Assembly (NCBI GenBank): GCA_022820125.1
Contig: JAJEGA010000025.1
Coordinates: forward strand, 1-64,000
DNA from: Anaerolineae bacterium
GTDB taxonomy: Bacteria > Chloroflexota > Anaerolineae > Aggregatilineales > Phototrophicaceae
DNA length: 64,000 nt
Reading direction: 5' to 3'
Made by a program: the position numbers and the translations under genes. The notes under the pieces are model-generated. The model searched no databases. It saw only the letters and a program-made list of their open reading frames with translations, and was not told the DNA's origin. Positions 35,827-42,552 of the stretch are shown here, piece by piece (the first letter of the stretch is position 1; each line of letters begins with the position of its first letter).

Positions 35827-36127
35827 GCCGGTTGATGAAAGTTACTTGAGTCAAATCGAGTCGACTTGTAAGTCTTGTCCGGTACTGGGAATCAAACGAA
35901 TCAGGTGCGCATTTTCCTTCCGTCAGCATGCTGGCTGTAGGGGCGATATACCATATCGCCCGCTTGATGGCGCTCTTTTAGAGTAATCAAGCGGACGACT
36001 TAATAAGTCGCCCCTACACCGGTCGTTCATATGAACAGATCTTGGTCGATTGGCAGCATGTTTAGTCGAAATCCTGTCAGTACCGGACAAGCCTTGTAGG
36101 GGCGACACTTGTGTCGCCCTAAATCAG
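35827..36127. other. Intergenic stretch with a 218-bp inverted-repeat element
   Basis: No gene. It holds the element at 35874-36091 and, just outside, a further GGGGCG hairpin at 36095-36119 (upper stem ACAC/GTGT). The adjacent genes trmD and fetA converge on it. Confidence 0.65.
35874..36091. mobile_element. MITE-like element with perfect 14-bp inverted ends
   Basis: CTTGTCCGGTACTG at 35874-35887 and its exact reverse complement at 36078-36091 enclose two facing GGGGCG hairpins, 35936-35963 (ATAT/ATAT) and 35993-36018 (ACTT/AAGT). No coding capacity. The end sequence differs from that of the 22-bp family, so this is a second type built on the same inner hairpins. Confidence 0.65.
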
Positions 36128-36862
36128 CTAGCGCTGCAAGCCTGCTAGATCCCCTTCGGCGAAAGCCAGCGCGCGTTTGTCCCCCGCTTCCGGATCAAGC
36201 ATAGCGCCTACGGTATCCTCGCGGATGACGCGCCCGCCATCAAGCAGCAGCACGCGGCTGCCAACCCGGCGCGCCTGCTCAATCGCATGGGACACCCAGA
36301 TCATCGTCAGGTTCGTGCTCTCCCGCAGGCGCAGCAGCGAGTCTTCGACATGGCTGGTGGCGATCGGGTCGAGCGATGAGGTCGGCTCATCTAGCAGGAG
36401 CAGCGAAGGACTAGGCGCCAAGGCGCGGGCGATCGCCAGGCGCTGTTCCTGCCCGCCGGATAGCTCAGCAGCCGGCTTGTCAAGCAATTCCGCATCCAGC
36501 GACGCCTGCGCCATCAGTTCGAGGATGGCCGCCCGCGAGAGCGCCTCCCCCTGGGCGCGCGCCCCGAAAGCGATGTTATCGGCAACCGTGCCTTCAAAGG
36601 CAGCCGTCTTCTGGAACATCATGCCGACTTGGCGGCGCAGCTCGGTCACAGGCATGTCGTAGATGGAGCGCCCGTCCAGCTTGATCGCGCCCGATTCGAT
36701 GTCGTTGAGGCGGTTGACGCAGCGCAGCAGCGAGCTCTTGCCGCTCCCGCTCGGCCCAATGACGACGAGCAACTCGCCCGCGGCGACATCCAGCGAAATG
36801 TCATGCAAGACAGTTGCGCCGCCGCGCTTGAGGCTGAGGTTGCTTATGGAGAGTTTGGGCAT
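36128..36862 (-). CDS. fetA: ABC ATPase, FetA-like
   Basis: A 244-residue ATPase with Walker A GPSGSGKSS, Q-loop 'VGMMFQKTAAFEGTVADN', signature LSGGQEQR and Walker B LLLLDEP, followed by 'WVSHAIEQARRVG'. It resembles the ATPases of the phosphate/FetA branch. Its pairing with fetB (32713-33486) is inferred from the family and from the shared strand; the two are separated by about 2.6 kb. ATG at 36862. Assignment to FetA rather than an amino-acid or phosphate ATPase rests on that neighbour. Confidence 0.8.
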   Translation of the reverse strand: MPKLSISNLSLKRGGATVLHDISLDVAAGELLVVIGPSGSGKSSLLRCVNRLNDIESGAIKLDGRSIYDMPVTELRRQVGMMFQKTAAFEGTVADNIAFGARAQGEALSRAAILELMAQASLDAELLDKPAAELSGGQEQRLAIARALAPSPSLLLLDEPTSSLDPIATSHVEDSLLRLRESTNLTMIWVSHAIEQARRVGSRVLLLDGGRVIREDTVGAMLDPEAGDKRALAFAEGDLAGLQR

Positions 36863-36984
36863 CGGCGGTTCCCTGAGCAGGCATTCTGAGACAAATCAAT
36901 TGTAACGCAGAGGGCATTGCGTTGGAGGCAATTGCAGGTCACTTGCGAAACATTAAACGTCGACGCCTGTTAGAGCGGCTGCTA

Positions 36985-37010
36985 AATCAAAAGCCCGCTT
37001 GGCGCGGGCT
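36985..37010 (-). terminator. Rho-independent terminator of the unknown gene pair
   Basis: On the minus strand AGCCCGC, loop GCCAA, GCGGGCT followed by TTTTGATT. It lies 26 bases after the stop of the 69-residue gene and ends the two-gene unit. Confidence 0.75.
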
Positions 37011-37035
37011 CCGTACTCGAAAATTGGTGATTTCG

Positions 37036-37245
37036 CTATTGACGCGGCTGGCTTGGCGCGTCCCGAAAAATGCGCATCTTGCTGACTTTGTCAATGTGCG
37101 CCTGAATAGCCTCGGGAACCATGCCTTCCGACGCGATAACAACAGTATTCTTCGCGCGGGACCTCTGCAAATCGGGAGAAAGAATCTCAGCTTCCTCGCT
37201 ACGGATTACCGTACATTGCAGCGGTGGTCTGTTGATCTTGTCCAT
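37036..37245 (-). CDS. Small unknown protein, second gene of a two-gene unit
   Basis: A 69-residue protein of unknown function. A very good ribosome binding site (AAGGAGG about 9 bases upstream, and GGAGG directly before the ATG) and the terminator just after its stop support it as real. The middle reads 'CTVIRSEEAEILSPDLQRSR', polar and without a membrane part. It starts 47 bases inside the upstream 170-residue gene. The layout (large gene, overlapping small gene, terminator) recurs at 58058-58694. Confidence 0.65.
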   Translation of the reverse strand: MDKINRPPLQCTVIRSEEAEILSPDLQRSRAKNTVVIASEGMVPEAIQAHIDKVSKMRIFRDAPSQPRQ

Positions 37246-37711
37246 CCTCCGGCCTCCTTCTTAAAATGAACCCAACTGAAGCAATATAAGGCGACGATAA
37301 ATGCACCGGGATTCCATACCTCGCACTGCTAATTGTAAATCGATAACAACCGTCTCCACGATAGATTATACTGTCAATTATCAAGTAAGTAAACCATTCA
37401 TGCTGTTGTGGCGGAAACGAAACTGGAAAGAACGTCTCATTCCTTCCGTTCACATCAATTTTCAATAGGTCAGTACTGTGATCCGGTGACGTAAGGGTCG
37501 CGGCATAATAAACATCGCCGTAACTTGCGGCATCCAATCGACCCCATTTGCACAACAGGTAAATCGGATTGGCGAACATTATAGTCTCGCCAAGTCGCGC
37601 TGGCGGTCCGCCATATTCCAGGATGGTGACAGGCGAGCCATAGTCCAGCACACGATTGTCTTCGGGATCTGTCTTGATGTCATCTACAAGCTGTGCCCAC
37701 AGAATATCCAT
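37199..37711 (-). CDS. Unknown beta-rich protein, first gene of a two-gene unit
   Basis: A 170-residue protein, all-beta in appearance, with a C-terminal part (around 'IIYRGDGCYRFTISSARYGI' and 'SSPYIASVGFIL') that resembles, residue by residue in spacing, the end of the product at 58058-58507 ('WYTVDGFYTFTFAYFYGGLP' then 'GSFRMLL'). Both recall the DUF6941 pattern found next to phage-like and orphan genes, but the match is weak. ATG at 37711. It overlaps the following gene by 47 bases. Base composition is lower in GC than the neighbours. Confidence 0.65.
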   Translation of the reverse strand: MDILWAQLVDDIKTDPEDNRVLDYGSPVTILEYGGPPARLGETIMFANPIYLLCKWGRLDAASYGDVYYAATLTSPDHSTDLLKIDVNGRNETFFPVSFPPQQHEWFTYLIIDSIIYRGDGCYRFTISSARYGIPVHLSSPYIASVGFILRRRPEDGQDQQTTAAMYGNP

Positions 37712-37872
37712 GCGTTGTCCATGTCCGAGTCTAAGTCTGTATTGTCATTGTGTTAATCGACTGACGCTACCATAGGAGTATGTTAGCGTCAATTTATGAA
37801 TTCTATGCTTTCCCGCGCCGCGCATGGTAGACTGGTAGATAAATCGACCGCGACAGTTCACGAGGGACTCCC

Positions 37873-38811
37873 ATGCAAATGACCATGACCTGCGCCGAGG
37901 AATCGCGCGCGCTGGAAGAAACTTTGGCCGGCACCTTCAAACCCGCCGATACCTTTTTCTTGATCGAGAGCAACTTGCCCGATTACGGCGGCTGGGGCGG
38001 GGGCGCGGTCAAGGCGGCCAGCAGCGCCGGCGAATTCGCGCCCATTCTGCGGCATCTGCAAGGCGCGCGGCGAGCGAAAATCCTGTTCATTCGCCGGCCC
38101 CGCGCTGACGGCAAGAATTTTTTTGTCGCCATCACTAATCAAGATGAACCTAAAATCTACCAAGCCGCGTTGGACGACTATACCGACTTGCTCAAACTCG
38201 ATATCGCCAGCATTGCGGAAGACGCCGCGCCGCGTCTCAAGGGGCGCGATATGACCCCAATCGACGAGTTGTACACCGTCTGCACCAATGGCCGGCACGA
38301 CCCCTGCTGCGCCGCTTATGGGGCGCCGGTTTATCAGGCGCTGGCTGATCACGCCGGTCCCGAGCGCGTCTGGCAGACGACGCATATCGGCGGGCATCGC
38401 ATGGCGGCCACGCTGATCGCCTTCCCGCAAGGCATCGTCTATGGCCACTTGGACCCTAACGATGTCGAGAGCCTGGTCATGAATCATCGCGCCGGCTACA
38501 TCCTGACGCATAAGTATCGTGGGCGCGGCTGCTACGCGGGTCAACAATTGGACGAAGCGGCGCATCTGGCGGCGGGCGCGGCCGAAGCGACCATCCGCGA
38601 GGCGACTCGCCAATATGGCGTCGATGACCTGCGGCTGACGGAAGTGATCAACTTGAAGGGCGGCCAGCGGCGTGTCAGCTTCCGTTGCTCGAAGGGCGCA
38701 GTCTACGCCGCGGAAGTCGGGACGCTTATGTCCGCGCCGCGGCTGACCTCCTGCGGCGATGCGCCAAAGCCGATGCCGCAGCACGACGTGCGTATGCTGG
38801 CGGCCTACTAG
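37873..38811 (+). CDS. Sucrase/ferredoxin-like (Suc_Fer) thioredoxin-fold protein
   Basis: A 312-residue protein of the Suc_Fer-like family (2Fe-2S thioredoxin-like fold). 'CTNGRHDPCCAAYGAPVYQA' holds the cysteine motif, followed by 'THIGGHRMAATLIAFPQGIVYG', the family's GGHR signature. The C-terminal 'VSFRCSKGAVYAAEVG' is also typical. The biochemical role of the family is unclear; an iron-sulphur electron-transfer function is inferred from the fold. ATG at 37873 with GAGGGA upstream. The VanW gene follows after 32 bases on the same strand. Confidence 0.87.
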   Translation: MQMTMTCAEESRALEETLAGTFKPADTFFLIESNLPDYGGWGGGAVKAASSAGEFAPILRHLQGARRAKILFIRRPRADGKNFFVAITNQDEPKIYQAALDDYTDLLKLDIASIAEDAAPRLKGRDMTPIDELYTVCTNGRHDPCCAAYGAPVYQALADHAGPERVWQTTHIGGHRMAATLIAFPQGIVYGHLDPNDVESLVMNHRAGYILTHKYRGRGCYAGQQLDEAAHLAAGAAEATIREATRQYGVDDLRLTEVINLKGGQRRVSFRCSKGAVYAAEVGTLMSAPRLTSCGDAPKPMPQHDVRMLAAY

Positions 38812-38843
38812 CCTCACGGCGTCAAAAGCGCCCGAGCCAATCG

Positions 38844-40721
38844 ATGAAAAGCAATGCCTATCCACCACCGAATGCGCCCTGGCTGGTGCGCCTGCTTCGG
38901 CTGGCCATCCTCGCCTTCATCGGCTTGTCGCTGCTGGCGCTGCTGTTGGCGGTTGGCGCGCTCGCCTTCCAGATTGCGATTCAAGACCGTATCGTGCCCG
39001 GCGTCCGCGTTGCTGGCATTGATATCGGCGGCTTGACGCGGACGGAAGCCGAAGCGGCTCTGACGGCCGCTTATCAAGACGTCGAAATCACGCGCTATAT
39101 CTTCCGCGATGGCGAGCGCAGTTGGACGGCGACCGCCGGTGAACTCGGGCTGAACTTCCCGGCTGAGGCGCTGGTCGAGCGCGCCTTCGACATCGGCCAT
39201 AACGACGACAGCCGCCGCAGCCTGCGTGAACAAGCGGCCGCCTGGTTCATCGGCGCGAACTTGCCGGCGACGCTGGAATTCGACCCCGCGGGCGCGGGCG
39301 ACTTCCTGCGCCGCTTGGCTGCTGAGATTGATATTGAGCGGCGGGACGCCTCGCTGCGGCTGGATGGCCCGGCTGTAAGCGCCGATAAAGGCATCACCGG
39401 GCGAAAGCTGAATATCGAAGCGACGCTGTCGGCGCTGATTGGGGCGATCCTGTCCGCGGACGGCGAGCGCGAAATCCCCCTGGTCATCGACGAGAGCGCG
39501 CCGCGCCAATGGAATGTTGCCGAAGCGGCTGCCAAGATTGAGACGGCGCTGTCGACGCCGATTCACCTCGTGGGGACCGATCGCGACGGCGCGCTGCTGA
39601 CGCCCTGGGTGATTCGCCAACCGCAGATTCGCGCGGCGCTGGAAGTGAGGCTGCATGCGGCGGACGGTTCTCGGCGCTATGACGTTGGCTTGGACTTGAG
39701 CGCGCTCGAACGCTACCTGGCGACCCTGTCGCCGGCGCTATCCAAAGCGGCTGTTGACGGGCGCTTTGATTTCGATCCGCAGACGGGAGAACTGACCGCG
39801 CTCTCGCCATCAGCCGCGGGGCGCAAGCTGAATGTCGAGGCGACGATCAAACGGCTGGAAGCGGCGATCTTCGACCCGGTGAATCGGCGCGTGGCTATGG
39901 TCTTCGAGCCTGTGACCCCGCGCTATCACGAAGGCTTGACGGCGGCGGAGCTGGGCATCACCGAGCTGGTTTCGGAGGCGACCACCTATTATTGGGGCTC
40001 TTGGCCCAACCGCCGCAGCAATATCGCCCTCGGCGCTGGTAAGCTGAATGGCATCATCATCGCGCCAGGCGAGGAGTTTTCCTTCAACGATCATCTCGGC
40101 GATATCACTCCCGAAGCGGGTTATCTGGAAGGCAGCGTGATTTTGGGCGGCGCCACCGTCACCGGCATCGGCGGCGGCATCTGCCAAGTCAGCACCACTA
40201 TGTTTCGCGCGGCTTTCGGCGGCGGCTACGCCATTACCGAGCGCAACAGCCATGGCTACCGCGTCGGATATTATGAATACGCCAATGCCGGACCCGGTTT
40301 GGACGCCGCCATCTGGCAGCCGGAAATCGACCTGCGCTTTCAAAACAATACCCCCCATCATTTGCTTATTGAAAGCAGTTTCCTCGGGGCGAAAGACGCG
40401 CTGCAATTTCGCATCTACAGCACACGACACTGGCGCACCAGGGTGGAAAGCGCGATCATCCGCGAAATCACGCCCGCACCGGAAGACAAATTCGTCGAGG
40501 TTGACGACCTGGTCCTGGGGCAGATGCGCCAAATCGACTACGCCGCTGACGGCGCCGATGTCTGGGTTTATCGCAATATCTACGACAGCGCCGGGGCGCT
40601 GGTCAAGCGCGATCAGGTCTTCACCCGTTACCAGCCCTGGCAGGCGGTTTTCGAAGTCGCGCCCGGCGATCCGCGCCTGGAGCTGGAAGAAGACGAGTCG
40701 GACGCGACCGGTTCAAACTAA
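38844..40721 (+). CDS. VanW-family protein with YoaR-like peptidoglycan-binding repeats
   Basis: A 625-residue envelope protein. A membrane helix (about 17-45) is followed by two PG-binding-4-type domains, seen as 'GLTRTEAEAALTAAY' and 'GITGRKLNIEATLSALIGAI', the second echoed by 'AAGRKLNVEATIKRLEAAIF'. The VanW domain lies at about 390-530 with 'ILGGATVTGIGGGICQVSTT' and 'ERNSHGYRVGYY'. A C-terminal G5-like beta tail ends it. VanW proteins are associated with glycopeptide response but their action is unknown. I chose the ATG at 38844, where the membrane anchor begins; longer in-frame starts overlap the upstream gene. Confidence 0.85.
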   Translation: MKSNAYPPPNAPWLVRLLRLAILAFIGLSLLALLLAVGALAFQIAIQDRIVPGVRVAGIDIGGLTRTEAEAALTAAYQDVEITRYIFRDGERSWTATAGELGLNFPAEALVERAFDIGHNDDSRRSLREQAAAWFIGANLPATLEFDPAGAGDFLRRLAAEIDIERRDASLRLDGPAVSADKGITGRKLNIEATLSALIGAILSADGEREIPLVIDESAPRQWNVAEAAAKIETALSTPIHLVGTDRDGALLTPWVIRQPQIRAALEVRLHAADGSRRYDVGLDLSALERYLATLSPALSKAAVDGRFDFDPQTGELTALSPSAAGRKLNVEATIKRLEAAIFDPVNRRVAMVFEPVTPRYHEGLTAAELGITELVSEATTYYWGSWPNRRSNIALGAGKLNGIIIAPGEEFSFNDHLGDITPEAGYLEGSVILGGATVTGIGGGICQVSTTMFRAAFGGGYAITERNSHGYRVGYYEYANAGPGLDAAIWQPEIDLRFQNNTPHHLLIESSFLGAKDALQFRIYSTRHWRTRVESAIIREITPAPEDKFVEVDDLVLGQMRQIDYAADGADVWVYRNIYDSAGALVKRDQVFTRYQPWQAVFEVAPGDPRLELEEDESDATGSN

Positions 40722-40841
40722 GATCAAGACTTCGTCGAGTCAAATTTACGCTGTAGACGCCGCTTGCTCTTGCAAAATCCAATTCCTCCCATTTGAATCG
40801 GGGAGGGCGGCTCATCAATGCGAAGCAACTCAACTGGCGAG

Positions 40842-40871
40842 AAAAAGTCTCCCCCATTGCATAGGGGGAGA
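40842..40871 (-). terminator. Rho-independent terminator of the SWIM gene
   Basis: On the minus strand TCTCCCCC, loop TATGCAAT, GGGGGAGA followed by CTTTTTC. It lies about 20 bases beyond the stop of the SWIM protein gene. A second weaker hairpin (CCTCCC/GGGAGG) is at 40786-40805. Confidence 0.75.
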
Positions 40872-40892
40872 TGTAGCGGGGGGAGCTCAGAA

Positions 40893-41390
40893 TCAAGCCA
40901 CCGGCTGCACACGCGCCGGCTCGACGAAGCCTTTGAGGATCTTCTCCAGCGCCATCGTATGGCTGCATACCCCGCGCTGGGCGAAGAAGGAGGCGGTGCT
41001 GGTCCAGTCGCCCTCATGGTAAGTGATATGATGCGTCTTGTTGTAGCCCTCAAAGCTGCATTCAAAGCTGACGATGTGGATGCGGTCGGTCTCCTGCGAG
41101 TAGCGCTTCGCTTTGGTCACATCGCTGACGATATTCTGCCCCGGCGCATAGGGCAGCGGGGGGCGCTTCAGCATCGGTTTGAATAAAATTTCGAGCGCCA
41201 TGATATGCGGGCAAATAGCGTACTTTTGAAATCCGGAGCAGGTGCAAGACCAGCCATCATCCCCGAGGCTGACGACATAGCTGCTGTTCGCGCCGTGGAA
41301 ATGCACGGTCAGGCGATTGAAGGTGGCGCGTTCGGGCTGGCTGGCGTACTCCCCCGCTTTTTGAATCTTGTTGATCATACTTGCGTCCAT
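40893..41390 (-). CDS. SWIM zinc-finger protein, second finger degenerate
   Basis: A 165-residue protein with two SWIM-like units. The first is intact: 'WSCTCSGFQKYAICPHIMAL' has the CxC...CxH ligands. The second ('WTSTASFFAQRGVCSHTMAL') keeps the C-x-H half but the CxC is STAS, so it cannot bind zinc in the normal way. SWIM domains bind DNA or proteins. No helicase partner (as in SNF2/SWIM pairs) is adjacent. ATG at 41390 with AAGGGA upstream. Confidence 0.8.
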   Translation of the reverse strand: MDASMINKIQKAGEYASQPERATFNRLTVHFHGANSSYVVSLGDDGWSCTCSGFQKYAICPHIMALEILFKPMLKRPPLPYAPGQNIVSDVTKAKRYSQETDRIHIVSFECSFEGYNKTHHITYHEGDWTSTASFFAQRGVCSHTMALEKILKGFVEPARVQPVA

Positions 41391-41665
41391 CTCAGTCCCT
41401 TCTCAATCAATGGGACGCCTGCAAATGACACAAAAACGCGGCGCGGCCTGGTCGGTCGCTCCGCGTTCTTGAGGGAAAAACTATGTAGATTCCGGCACTT
41501 TTGCATCGCGTCCGATTCCTGCTTTCCATGCTTTCAGTTTAAGGCAGCGTTAAGCTGATGTCAAAGGGCGGAGCGGCTAAATTCGGCAAGTCTGTCCAAA
41601 CTGCACAAGGCGATTTAGGCGCAAAAATGGCGGCGCTTTCGCGCGTTTTCCGCCCCGTTCAAGTC

Positions 41666-42478
41666 TCAGGAGGCAGCGCTGGGCGAGGCGTCGACTTGGA
41701 TTAATCCGAGGGTCAGCGATTCGATATAGATACAGTGACGCCACGGTATCGATACCGCATGGGGGCAGAGCGCCTCATCGGACAACTGGATGTCGGCGCC
41801 GCGGGCGACGGCGAAGGGCGTCGCTTCATCGCGCTCGCCCATCACCACTTGCGCGCTGGCAGCCAGCGAATCGGCGAGGCCAATTTGCGTCACCGCCATA
41901 GCATTGCCGAAGAGGTCGAGTTTGCCGCGCTCATCCTTGATCGGCTGGAAGCCAGCCATGGCGATGGCGATGCCCGTGGTGCCATAGCGCCCCGGCATCA
42001 GCCAGCTGTCGGTCAAGATCACGCCGATGCGGCAATCGAAGGACCTTTGCAGCGCCCGCCGGATGGTCTCAGCCAACTCAAACGGCGCCTCGGGCAGCAA
42101 GACCGCTTTTCCGCTGGGGATATTTGAGCGATCCAGCCCGGCGTTTGGCGAGAGCACGCCGCCCTTGGTCGTCAGCAGGAAACCCAGCTTAATGCCGCCA
42201 AAGATATGATCTGCTTCTTCGAGCACAAGCTGTGTGATGGCGCCATCCATCTGATAGCGCGCGGCCAGCTTTTGCGCTCGCGGCGTGGGCGCGACCTCGT
42301 CCAGCGCAACGATGCGCCCGGCGGCGATGGACGCATACTTGCTGGATATGGCGACCACATCGCCTTCTCTTAGGCTGATCGCGGAGCGCTCCAGGCTCTC
42401 CTGCAGGGTCGCGATCAAGTCAAAAGGCTGCGACTGCACCGGCGCGCTGAGCGGGAAGACGGTCAATGGCTGCGGCAT
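41666..42478 (-). CDS. Coenzyme F420-0:L-glutamate ligase
   Basis: A 270-residue enzyme of the CofE/FbiB-N family, which adds glutamate to the F420-0 core with GTP. The start 'LREGDVVAISSKYASIAAGR', 'SPNAGLDRSN', 'ILTDSWLMPGRYGTTGIAIA' and 'GERDEATPFAVARGAD' are family-specific. This implies that the organism makes deazaflavin F420, in line with Chloroflexota and Actinomycetota. No cofC, cofD or F420-dependent oxidoreductase is nearby. ATG at 42478; monocistronic or last of an operon. Confidence 0.9.
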   Translation of the reverse strand: MPQPLTVFPLSAPVQSQPFDLIATLQESLERSAISLREGDVVAISSKYASIAAGRIVALDEVAPTPRAQKLAARYQMDGAITQLVLEEADHIFGGIKLGFLLTTKGGVLSPNAGLDRSNIPSGKAVLLPEAPFELAETIRRALQRSFDCRIGVILTDSWLMPGRYGTTGIAIAMAGFQPIKDERGKLDLFGNAMAVTQIGLADSLAASAQVVMGERDEATPFAVARGADIQLSDEALCPHAVSIPWRHCIYIESLTLGLIQVDASPSAAS

Positions 42479-42552
42479 CGGGCACCTTTCAGGCTTGTTG
42501 AGCGAAGCACCTGCTCATGCTAGCATAATTGCGAGCCGCTGTCAGCCAGAAG

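Noticed and set aside
37858-38868. 336-residue frame antisense to the Suc_Fer-like gene
   Set aside because: The sense strand encodes a complete family signature including CTNGRHDPCC and GGHR; the antisense has none.
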